A DNA stretch of 43,360 bases from Oscillatoriales cyanobacterium PMM_0080. GTDB taxonomy: Bacteria > Cyanobacteriota > Cyanobacteriia > Cyanobacteriales > Microcoleaceae. Position 1 is the stretch's first letter. Every line of letters starts with the position of its first letter. Shown here piece by piece: positions 36,874 through 43,360 of the stretch. The stretch spans positions 1 to 43,360 of the forward strand of contig CASBQF010000067.1 of NCBI GenBank assembly GCA_949127775.1, in the 5' to 3' direction. The translations under genes and the position numbers were made by a program. The notes beneath the pieces were generated by a model that did not search any database, was not told the origin of the DNA, and saw only the letters and a list, made by a program, of their open reading frames with translations.

Positions 36874-36900
36874 AGTAAGGTGCATAGTGTGCACCTTACT
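36874..36900. repeat. Short palindrome between the ferritin-like and TonB-like genes
   Basis: AGTAAGGTGCA and TGCACCTTACT pair around a small loop. It may be an operon-internal hairpin; similar GGTGCNNNNNGCACC cores recur at 12.0, 12.6 and 22.0 kb. Confidence 0.6.
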
Positions 36901-36920
36901 GGATAGATGTTGTATTTGAG

Positions 36921-37646
36921 TTAGGGGTTAACTTCTAAGGTTCCTGTAGGAGCAAATACTACTGTCAAATTGGCGACTGCTGCTGCTCTGCTACTGGTAG
37001 CTTCAGCGGACTTGAGTAGGTTTGGTAGGGGAGTTTCTTTGGTGAAATCCTTGGCTGGCTGGTTGATGGGCTCGAAATTTGCGATCGCCCCATCTTGACT
37101 TGCACTGACTCGATAGACTAGATTTTGAGTGAATGTGGGAGTAGCTTGCCAAGTCTGATTTATGCGATCGTACACTTTGCGGGCTAATTCATCTAGTTTA
37201 GCGCGATCGGTAATTTCTGCTGTCTGATTAGTGACCTCCACCGCCTGAACATCCTGCTTACCTGCTGACACAGGTAAAGCTGGGACAGTCTTATCTGTAG
37301 GGCTACTTGCAATAGCCGTTTCAGGAGACTTATTCGCAACAGGTGCAACATCAGGAGACTTTTCAGGCAGTTTTTTTGTGCTATCAACAGCCAAAGCCGT
37401 AGGTGTTGTGCTACTGGCAATAGCCGGTTCAGCTACCTTAGCAACAATATTAGCATCTGCTACCTTAGCGGGATCTTTCCCCTCTATTGTCAAAGATTTG
37501 ACGTAAATACCGCGAAACTTTTCTTTTTGCGTAACTCGAAGCATCGCAATTGGATAAGTCACAAAACAAAGAGTCAAAACTCCCACACAAGCCCAAACTA
37601 TTTTGTGCATCTCCTTCGCAGGGAGTGGCTTATTTTTTGGTTCCAT
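36921..37646 (-). CDS. TonB-like membrane-anchored protein
   Basis: A 241-residue protein (ATG 37646, with GAGG eight bases upstream). One N-terminal helix (about 14-36, IVWACVGVLTLCFVTYPIAM) anchors a long Ala/Pro/Thr/Lys-rich linker (about 60-145), followed by a small globular end: DELARKVYDRINQTWQATPT, LVYRVSASQDGAIANFEPIN and AAAVANLTVVFAPTGTLEV. That end resembles the TonB C-terminal fold, but it is distant. If so, it would pass energy to an outer-membrane receptor; no receptor or ExbB/ExbD is nearby. Its place in the FTR1 set makes a role in iron uptake plausible. Confidence 0.55.
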   Translation of the reverse strand: MEPKNKPLPAKEMHKIVWACVGVLTLCFVTYPIAMLRVTQKEKFRGIYVKSLTIEGKDPAKVADANIVAKVAEPAIASSTTPTALAVDSTKKLPEKSPDVAPVANKSPETAIASSPTDKTVPALPVSAGKQDVQAVEVTNQTAEITDRAKLDELARKVYDRINQTWQATPTFTQNLVYRVSASQDGAIANFEPINQPAKDFTKETPLPNLLKSAEATSSRAAAVANLTVVFAPTGTLEVNP

Positions 37647-37665
37647 CAATCAAACCTCAGATTAC

Positions 37666-38139
37666 TTAAGTTAACGGCAAATAGGGGAATAGAGGATGCC
37701 AGCACATAGCTGTAGAAGCAACCAACAAACTAATCATCCACACAAATATGGTGCGGCTTTTAATGTTCTTGTTTTTCCAGAGAGTGTGGAGAATCGGCCA
37801 ACTAATCAGCCAACCCACAAGCAACATGGTTTCCTTGCCCGTATAACTGCCAATGTTTCCCCACAATTCATCACCAGTCTTGCTTCCCGGAATCCAAGTG
37901 CCAAGATTCCAAACAATTTTCTCTATGTCTCTGGATGTGTCTGAAAAGTGGTGAGTCACCATCATTGTGAAACAGCCAATTGCTGCACTAATTAATGCCG
38001 CTGCCGCCGGGCCAGTGACGCTAGGTGCAGTTTCTGCTCCTTCAGATAAACCTCTGGGAAACTGTTTTAATTTGCTCCAAAATTTACCGTAAGCAGGTTC
38101 ACTGTCACCAGGATTTTGTCGATATAACTGTCTTGTCAT
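37666..38139 (-). CDS. Small membrane protein, unknown
   Basis: A 157-residue protein with three hydrophobic helices: about 42-63, 103-121 (MLLVGWLISWPILHTLW) and 129-147 (IFVWMISLLVASTAMCWHP). Between the first two is a soluble loop with MVTHHFSDTSRDIEKIVWNL, which includes paired histidines and acids. AGGAG precedes ATG 38139. It ends 16 bp before the TonB-like gene starts, so the two are surely co-transcribed. I know of no defined family; the conserved-looking His/Asp loop could bind metal, which is speculation. Confidence 0.65.
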   Translation of the reverse strand: MTRQLYRQNPGDSEPAYGKFWSKLKQFPRGLSEGAETAPSVTGPAAAALISAAIGCFTMMVTHHFSDTSRDIEKIVWNLGTWIPGSKTGDELWGNIGSYTGKETMLLVGWLISWPILHTLWKNKNIKSRTIFVWMISLLVASTAMCWHPLFPYLPLT

Positions 38140-38209
38140 TTCAAAATTCTCCTAAATTTAGTCATTACTCATTTGTCATTAATTTCGCAACTAAAAGCGA
38201 CTACAAACC

Positions 38210-38333
38210 CAGGGCTATTTCATTCTCAGGAAAATCAGGATTTCGTAGGGGTCGTGGATGGTGCGTGCCGACCCTCCCCTCGCCAGGAGGGCAACCACGG
38301 GGGGATTGCCCCTACAAAGAATAAAATAGCCCT
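38210..38333. repeat. MITE-like element with an 11-bp direct duplication
   Basis: Ends CAGGGCTATTTCATTCT and AGAATAAAATAGCCCT are inverted; the inside holds GTAGGGGTCGTGG facing CCACGGGGGGATTGCCCCTA. GACTACAAACC occurs directly at both sides (38199-38209 and 38334-38344), a likely target duplication. It occupies the gap between the two first genes of the iron set. Confidence 0.8.
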
Positions 38334-38457
38334 GACTACAAACCGATACGATTCAGTTAAACAACTGATTTATCCGATCGCATTTTAGTTAATTGAGAAG
38401 CATCATAGTCTTGACGATTGCTCGCAATGACATGAGCGTTAACCCAAGCGTATTGGA

Positions 38458-39093
38458 CTACAAAGCGCGAATTTTAGCAACACCAAGTCCGCTCACCATA
38501 CCGCCCATTGCAAAAAACATGATTGCTGCCAAAGCGACGCAGGTTGCTGTGAGAACCGGACGATTTTTCTTGTCTAAGATTGAGTCGCCGTAGTTCCACA
38601 AAATCCACGCGCAAGCTACTGTCAAAGGCAAGGTAAATAGCACGCTAAATTCGTGATATTCCATCAAAACGTACTGCCCTAAAGGCGAGTTTGCTTTCAG
38701 CCAAGCGCGAGCTCCGCCAAACTCTGCGCTGGCGCGATAACGCATATAAGCCCAGTTGCCGGTAGAAATGGCTAAAAAACTCAAAAGAGTTGACCAAAAG
38801 GCTAAAGTACGCATTTGTGGCAAGATTTTACCGGCACCACGCATTAAGGGAAATGCCAGATGTCCTGTATAAACCATCACGATTAATGCCAGCATTGCAC
38901 CCATGCCGTGAATGGCTCCCATCCACCGCTGCCAAGGGCTGGGATGCAATAGGTTAACTAAGGGTAAAAACAGAAATAAGCCGGCGGATAAAAAGCTCAG
39001 TCCGTAGATGGTAACTTGAGCGATATCTAGTTGTCTGGGAAATTCAGATGGAACTAAATCGGTAGTTGAGTCTGGTGTTGATTGTTGAACCAT
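38458..39093 (-). CDS. Five-helix membrane protein with conserved-looking His (DUF4079-like)
   Basis: A 211-residue protein with five membrane helices: about 27-49, 57-79, 97-117, 147-167 and 180-202. Histidines sit at helix ends or within helices (His50, His62, His78, His147: LVNLLHPSP, AIHGMGAML, VYTGHLAFP, LMEYHEFSV), an arrangement that would suit b-type haem binding like cytochrome b561-like or DUF4079 proteins. It probably belongs to the latter, from memory. It is the first gene of the minus-strand iron set; a ferric reductase or electron-transfer role is a reasonable guess but not shown. The 5' ATG has only a weak ribosome site. Confidence 0.65.
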   Translation of the reverse strand: MVQQSTPDSTTDLVPSEFPRQLDIAQVTIYGLSFLSAGLFLFLPLVNLLHPSPWQRWMGAIHGMGAMLALIVMVYTGHLAFPLMRGAGKILPQMRTLAFWSTLLSFLAISTGNWAYMRYRASAEFGGARAWLKANSPLGQYVLMEYHEFSVLFTLPLTVACAWILWNYGDSILDKKNRPVLTATCVALAAIMFFAMGGMVSGLGVAKIRAL

Positions 39094-39597
39094 TGCCGGG
39101 TTTCTTTGAGTTTGAATTTTTCAGGAAGGTATTTGAGAACGATTGCATTAATATATTCAGTTTCTTGAGAATATAGCCGATCGCACATTAACGCGATCGC
39201 AAACCGCAAAACAGTCGTTAAGCTAGATTTACTGACAATATAATCTATCTTTATAGTTTTTAGAGCACCCAAAACTTTTGCTTTTACTGGCTAATTGGCA
39301 CTTTTGCCACTTTTTTAGAAATCCAAGTAATGCAACTAATTCTCAACTTTTAACAGTAAAACCAATTATTGACTTTCACTGTCTTTCTCATGTTTTCTTA
39401 ATATTTGTGTCTAAGCCTTACAGTTCCTAGGTTTTGTGGTCAGATCGATCGCAAATTATTGATAATATTTATCAAATAGGTCAAAATATGCAGCTTCTGA
39501 AACCAAAATCGGCAAAAATCCCCCCGGAGGGGATTGTAAAGTTTTGTAAAAAAGTGTTGACTAAAGGGTTGGGAGTTCTCGTGTTTTGGAGATATCG
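39094..39597. promoter_or_regulatory. Divergent control region: iron gene set and cbiM
   Basis: About 500 bp with no supported gene. On the iron-set side there is an AT-rich dyad ATATTC ... GAATAT (39153-39174). Further in, TAATTCTCAAC (39337-39347) recalls the TTCTCAA core of cyanobacterial Fur sites (from memory). On the cbiM side there is a GC-rich hairpin, AATCCCC ... GGGGATT (39517-39535). These are candidate sites only. Confidence 0.4.
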
Positions 39598-40524
39598 ATG
39601 CACATACCTGATGGTTTTCTGTCACCGCCCGTAGCAATTGCCACGGGTATAGCAAGCGCAGCAGTAATAGCGGTTGCCCTAAATCGAACGCGCGCCAGTC
39701 TGGGGCTACGACAAGCCCCAGTCATGGGTTTAACTACAGCTTTCGTGTTTGCGGCTCAGATGATTAACTTTCCCGTAGCAGGTGGTACGAGTGGACACTT
39801 GTTAGGAGGGGCGCTAGCATCTGTGGTTTTGGGTAGCCCTTGGGCGGCAACTCTGGCGATGAGTACGGTTTTTATAATTCAGAGCGTCTTGTTTGCGGAT
39901 GGGGGCATCACCGCACTGGGAGCAAATATTTTTAATATGGGGCTAGTCGGAATTTGGGTGGGCTGGTGGCTGTTGCAGCCATTGCAGCGATTGTTGGGAG
40001 GTTCCAGAAATCGTTTGCCCCTAGCTGCGGGGATTGCTGCCGCCCTCAGTGTTGTGGCTGCTTCTATTTGTTGTGCGATCGAACTGGCAATTTCTGGTAC
40101 AGTACCGCTAAATATCGCATTACCCGCAATGGTAGGCATACATATTTTAATTGGGATTGGCGAAGGGCTAATTACAGGTGGTGTTTTAAGTTATCTGGTG
40201 AAAGTACGGCCAGATTTGTTACCAGGAGAACAGCCACAATTACAGAAATGGCTAGTGCCAGTAGTTGGAGTTTTATTAATTTCCGGCGTGCTTTCCCTGT
40301 TCGCTTCAAGTTGGCCTGATGGGTTAGATTCAGTTGCGGAAAAATATGGTTTCAAAGATAAAGAAGCTGTGGCGATTCAGAATCCAACTCCTTTTGCAGA
40401 TTACGGTGTTAAAGGATTAGAAGAACAGCCTATAGGTACTAGCATTGCTGGAGTTTTAGGCTCTGCTGTTTGTTTCGGGGCGGCTTTTGGGATTGCTCAG
40501 TTAGTGAAACCTAAAGATGCTTAA
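39598..40524 (+). CDS. cbiM: ECF nickel/cobalt transporter, CbiM/CbiN-type S component
   Basis: CbiM is the substrate-binding membrane part of a Co(II) or Ni(II) ECF importer. The ATG at 39598 (MHIPDGFLSP) is fixed by function: metal is held by the free N terminus and His2 of the mature protein, so a longer start (39586) would destroy the site. The N-terminal 200 residues hold the CbiM helices, with GGTSGHLLGGALASVVLG and GIHILIGIGEGLITGG. The C-terminal 100 residues (LISGVLSLFASSWPDGLDSV, ending LVKPKDA) resemble CbiN/NikN or a related PDGLE domain, so this looks like an M-N fusion. Its stop overlaps cbiQ. Confidence 0.92.
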   Translation: MHIPDGFLSPPVAIATGIASAAVIAVALNRTRASLGLRQAPVMGLTTAFVFAAQMINFPVAGGTSGHLLGGALASVVLGSPWAATLAMSTVFIIQSVLFADGGITALGANIFNMGLVGIWVGWWLLQPLQRLLGGSRNRLPLAAGIAAALSVVAASICCAIELAISGTVPLNIALPAMVGIHILIGIGEGLITGGVLSYLVKVRPDLLPGEQPQLQKWLVPVVGVLLISGVLSLFASSWPDGLDSVAEKYGFKDKEAVAIQNPTPFADYGVKGLEEQPIGTSIAGVLGSAVCFGAAFGIAQLVKPKDA

Positions 40525-41176
40525 ACTTTCCATACCTTTTCGACTGCGACTGTCTCTCACAATTGTGATTGGGATTGGTTTTATGAAGACAGGCGCTTGG
40601 CTGTGGCTGGGCATCTATGGGGCGATCGCACTTTTTTGGTCATTGTGGCTGAGAGCGCCGCTGCGAACCCTTCTACAACTGCTAGGAGCAGAGTTAATTT
40701 TTCTGTCATTATTAGCATTACCACAAGGTTGGGAACGAGCGAGTTTTCTATTACTACGCTCCCTAATTTGTCTGCTAATTATGAACAGTTTTCTGCTAAC
40801 TTTGCCGCCGCACAGTTTTGGAATTGCGCTGAAAGGATTGCCTCTACCAGCAGGCTTGCAAGAGATTGTACTGTTAGCGGGACAATACTTAGAAATCCTG
40901 CTAGCAGAAGTCACCCGCATGAAAAGATCCGCTCAACTAAGAGGCTTATCAGGTACAGTGGGATGGCTGAGATACGCCAGTGCTTCGATGATTGGGGCAT
41001 TGTATTTGCGAAGTCTCGATCGCGCAGAGAGAGTCCACGCAGCCATGATGATTCGTGGCTACAAAGGAAGTTTGCCCACCGACTCAAAATCAACACCAAA
41101 AGAGCGACTCTGGCTGACAGTCACAATTTTAACCGCAGCCGGATTAACAATAGCCTCTTATGGTAATTGGGCATAG
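40517..41176 (+). CDS. cbiQ: ECF transporter T component
   Basis: A 219-residue membrane protein that couples the ATPase to CbiM. The ATG (40517) lies eight bases inside the end of cbiM, so translation is coupled. There are several hydrophobic helices, including an N-terminal FMKTGAWLWLGIYGAIALFW and LLALPQGWERASFLLLRSLI. Two family motifs are visible: EVTRMKRSAQLRG in the first coupling helix and RVHAAMMIRGYKG in the second, both with the expected Ala-Arg-Gly pattern. The tail (after PKERLW) holds a last helix. Metal choice cannot be told from this protein. Confidence 0.9.
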   Translation: MLKLSIPFRLRLSLTIVIGIGFMKTGAWLWLGIYGAIALFWSLWLRAPLRTLLQLLGAELIFLSLLALPQGWERASFLLLRSLICLLIMNSFLLTLPPHSFGIALKGLPLPAGLQEIVLLAGQYLEILLAEVTRMKRSAQLRGLSGTVGWLRYASASMIGALYLRSLDRAERVHAAMMIRGYKGSLPTDSKSTPKERLWLTVTILTAAGLTIASYGNWA

Positions 41177-41209
41177 GGCATAGGGCATAGGGCATAGGGC
41201 ATAGGAAAT
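41168..41209 (+). repeat. Heptanucleotide tandem repeat between cbiQ and cbiO
   Basis: The unit GGGCATA occurs five times (41168-41202), followed by GGGCATAGG and then a CTCTGCGCCC-type partial repeat at about 41234-41257. Similar in unit length to the array at 13551-13587. Confidence 0.9.
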
Positions 41210-41297
41210 TGATTAATTCTTCTCCCCTCCGCTCTCTGCGCCCTCTGCGCCCTCTGCGGTTAAAAACTCTTAATCCAAAAATCGAGGCAAATAAAAA

Positions 41298-42032
41298 TTG
41301 ACTAATCTCAAAGTAACGCCAACAATTGAAGTGCAGGACTTAGTATTCGGATATCCGCAGCAAAAACCTGTATTGCAAGGAATTTCATTCACCTTACAAC
41401 CGGGAGAAAGAGTTGCTTTACTGGGTTTAACTGGTGCTGGAAAAAGCACTTTGCTAGAAAATTTAATCGGCCTAAAAATGCCACAATCTGGCGAGGTGAG
41501 AGTGCAGGGAACCAAGCTGGAACAGGCAACGTTATCGCAAGCGCGGAGGCAAATTGGATTTTGCTTTCAAGATGCTAACGATCAGCTATTTATGCCGACT
41601 ATTTTAGAGGATGTAATGTTCGGGCCGCGCAATTATGGGATGCCGGCGGAGGTTGCGCGCGATCGAGCTTTAGCGCTATTAGACGAATTCCGTTTAGTCG
41701 AATTTGCTAACCGTTCAGCCCACGAGCTTTCTGGGGGCCAAAGAAGGTTAGCAGCATTAGCCGCAATTTTAGCATTAGAGCCGGCAATTTTAATTTTAGA
41801 TGAGCCGACAAATGGACTAGATCCGTCGTGGCGCAGGCATTTGGCTAAGGTTTTGTCGCAATTGCCGATCGAGGTAATTTTGATCGCTTCCCACGATTTG
41901 AACTGGATTGGGAAAACGACTCAAAGGGCGTTAATCTTGGCTGATGGGCAGATTCGGGTGGATGAACAAACTCAAGAATTGCTAAAAGATCGATCGACTC
42001 TTGAGCATTACAATTTGCCGCCTGATTGGTAA
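41298..42032 (+). CDS. cbiO: ECF transporter ATPase
   Basis: A 244-residue ABC ATPase that powers the CbiMQ importer. Walker A is GLTGAGKS (43-50), the Q-loop GFCFQDANDQLFMP (87-100), the signature LSGGQRRLAALA (144-155), Walker B ILILDEPTNGLDPS (164-177), and the switch His is in LIASHDLNWI. Start: TTG 41298 with GAGG 11 bases upstream; the ABC core begins at IEVQDLVFGYP, so nothing essential would be lost with a later start. It lies 121 bp after cbiQ, a gap filled by tandem repeats, and is probably in the same transcript. Confidence 0.92.
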   Translation: MTNLKVTPTIEVQDLVFGYPQQKPVLQGISFTLQPGERVALLGLTGAGKSTLLENLIGLKMPQSGEVRVQGTKLEQATLSQARRQIGFCFQDANDQLFMPTILEDVMFGPRNYGMPAEVARDRALALLDEFRLVEFANRSAHELSGGQRRLAALAAILALEPAILILDEPTNGLDPSWRRHLAKVLSQLPIEVILIASHDLNWIGKTTQRALILADGQIRVDEQTQELLKDRSTLEHYNLPPDW

Positions 42033-42045
42033 TTAGTCATTGGTT

Positions 42046-42098
42046 TGTAGTCAGGACTTCAGTCCTTCATGAATGCGGACTAAAGTCCTCACTACTAA
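42046..42098. repeat. Palindromic repeat, relative of 15255-15299
   Basis: GTCAGGACTTCAGTCCTTC faces GCGGACTAAAGTCCTCAC. Shares GGACTTCAGTCC and the GTCCTCACTAC edge with the first copy. It may stop transcripts from both cbiO and the convergent channel gene. Confidence 0.75.
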
Positions 42099-42138
42099 CC
42101 TGAAGGCAATTTAATGGACATGATGTGACAGGCAATAT

Positions 42139-43140
42139 CTAAAGCTCGAATTTGCGAACAGTCTCGTTGTACAGATGAATAGCGAAATCCCGAAGAACTT
42201 CTTCATTCTCAATATGACTTCCTAGCTTTTGTTTAGTCTTCTCGACGCAAAGTTTCATCAATTCCGATGAATTTTCGACGTGAAGTGCGATCGCTATGAG
42301 CTTCTGCTCAAAACCGACTTCAATTCCCAGAAGGGTTTCGACGGATTGAAAATTTTTAGATTTAGCTAAATTATCAGCCATTTTCCCCTGCTTTTTCCTT
42401 TGGATTTCCTCCGAAAAACCTGAAGAAATTATCCCCGCAGGGAGAGCAAAAAGTCCGATTCCCAAAAATGCTAATATTGATCCTAAAAATTTGCCCAAAG
42501 GAGTGATGGGATAAATATCACCGTAACCAACAGTAGTTAAAGTTATAACTCCCCACCACATAGCATCGGGGATACTCCCAAAAGCTTGAGGATGTGCTTC
42601 TGATTCCAGAAAATACATGAGAGTAGATGCAAAAATTAGTATGATAAAAACGGCAAAAGCGGTAGCTATTAATTCATCTTTTTTTGCACACAATACTGTT
42701 CCCAAACTTTGCATGGAATCAGAATATCTGCTCATTTTTATTAATCGTAATAAGCGCAAAAGACTAATTAAATTAATGAAAACAAATTGGGGAAATAACA
42801 ATAATAAGTAAACAGGCAAGGTCGAAAGAAAATCGATAATGCTTAGCGGTGTAAGAGCGTATTTGAGTCTGCCCCAAATGGGGTGTTTGTATTTAGTAGT
42901 GATCGTACAGGCCCACAGCCTCAAAATATATTCTATAGTGAAAACTAAAGAACAAATAATTTCAATATATTCAAATAGAGGTTTGTATTCTGGAGAAAAG
43001 CTTGAGGAAGTGGAAGCAATAAAAACTGTGATATTTAAAAAAATCAACCACGTAATAATTTGATCGGCGAAGCTATAGAAATTAGTGCTGTCTGAGAGTT
43101 TAAAAAATTTGTAGATGATTATTTTGAGTTGTCTGGGCAT
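42139..43140 (-). CDS. Voltage-gated-type potassium channel
   Basis: A 333-residue membrane protein with the six-helix channel layout. S4 carries Arg129, Arg132, Lys135 and Arg138 (SLLRLLRLIKMSR), a spacing of three typical of voltage sensors. The pore loop at about 190-210 holds the selectivity filter TVGYGD (203-208), and S6 follows (FLGIGLFALPAGIISSGFSE). The C-terminal part (about 245-333) is charged and helical, with no cNMP domain. It probably forms a tetramer in the plasma membrane. ATG 43140. It is convergent with cbiO and not clearly linked in function to the metal genes. Confidence 0.92.
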   Translation of the reverse strand: MPRQLKIIIYKFFKLSDSTNFYSFADQIITWLIFLNITVFIASTSSSFSPEYKPLFEYIEIICSLVFTIEYILRLWACTITTKYKHPIWGRLKYALTPLSIIDFLSTLPVYLLLLFPQFVFINLISLLRLLRLIKMSRYSDSMQSLGTVLCAKKDELIATAFAVFIILIFASTLMYFLESEAHPQAFGSIPDAMWWGVITLTTVGYGDIYPITPLGKFLGSILAFLGIGLFALPAGIISSGFSEEIQRKKQGKMADNLAKSKNFQSVETLLGIEVGFEQKLIAIALHVENSSELMKLCVEKTKQKLGSHIENEEVLRDFAIHLYNETVRKFEL

Positions 43141-43244
43141 TTGGCTCTCTCCACGGTGATTGCCGATTTACGATCGCTGCTGAGTTTAGTTTAATAAATT
43201 TAATTAAAAAAGTAAGGAAAGAGAGTTAATCTGGGAAGAATTTC

Positions 43245-43360
43245 TGGCGTTGCTGAGAAAGGAGTATGATTTGCCTCCGAAATGAGAGAGTAGGGGTAAT
43301 TCATGAATTACCCGGGTAATTCATGAATTACCCCTACTTTAAATTCCAGGGATTGCCTTC
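43245..43360. mobile_element. Second MITE copy, cut by the window end
   Basis: Starts TGGCGTTGCTGAGAAAGGAG like the copy at 22759, with the central palindrome in a variant form (GGGTAATTCATGAATTACCC in place of GGGGCAATTCATGAATTGCC) and ends inside GGGATTGCCTTC, so the right terminus is outside the window. The paired G-to-A and C-to-T changes on both arms keep the stem intact. Confidence 0.85.

Noticed and set aside
39054-39272. Minus-strand frame of 72 residues upstream of the five-helix membrane protein
   Set aside because: It overlaps the start of a better-supported gene in another frame and would cover the likely promoter region.
1-43360. tRNA, rRNA or tmRNA genes
   Set aside because: Reading both strands, I saw no T-loop/anticodon pattern or rRNA-like segment; a covariance-model scan was not possible here.

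Overview
The window looks like chromosomal DNA of a filamentous cyanobacterium of the Oscillatoria/Microcoleus type; this is inferred, since no rRNA is present. The evidence is the dense scatter of the HIP1-type word GCGATCGC, several cyanobacterial-only protein families (a DUF3082 protein, CrtO ketolase, the RpaA clock-output regulator, a FurA-like regulator), heptanucleotide tandem repeats, and many small palindromic elements in the spacers.

Layout. (1) 1-4.5 kb is a wreck of nested mobile DNA: a tnpB gene, already carrying an in-frame stop, is split by a group II intron, and the intron's reverse-transcriptase gene is in turn broken by a DDE-type insertion sequence whose transposase is decayed. 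(2) 4.5-22.7 kb is ordinary chromosome, mostly single genes: ispE (isoprenoid precursor), DUF3082 and DUF488 genes, metH (B12-dependent methionine synthase), a YbjQ protein, a TPR protein, a methyltransferase, crtO (ketocarotenoid synthesis), HEAT and glycine-zipper proteins, a PD-(D/E)XK-like protein and a saccharopine-dehydrogenase-like protein. (3) 23.1-30.7 kb, minus strand, holds the str operon rpsL-rpsG-fusA-tuf-rpsJ, then a Lon-substrate-binding-domain gene and a HEAT/coiled-coil gene. (4) 31.1-32.4 kb holds two small regulatory-looking or unknown genes, one an HD-hydrolase-like protein that lacks the HD histidine.

(5) 32.6-42.0 kb is a metal-handling neighbourhood: a FurA-like regulator, rpaA, then a five-gene minus-strand set (multi-helix His-containing membrane protein, small membrane protein, TonB-like protein, ferritin-like protein, FTR1 iron permease), and divergently from it a cbiM-cbiQ-cbiO nickel/cobalt ECF transporter. 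I read the five-gene set as a candidate iron uptake and storage module. Two of its spacers are enlarged by small palindromic insertions, and an AT-rich dyad lies upstream of its first gene. (6) 42.1-43.4 kb holds a six-helix voltage-gated-type potassium channel and a second copy of a small transposable element seen complete at 22.76-22.91 kb.

The non-coding part is unusually rich: at least five different palindromic repeat families, one with a clear 6-bp target duplication and one with an 11-bp duplication; a roughly 260-bp palindrome upstream of rpaA; and a duplicated block flanking a small unknown gene. I recognise no tRNA, rRNA, tmRNA or CRISPR array.
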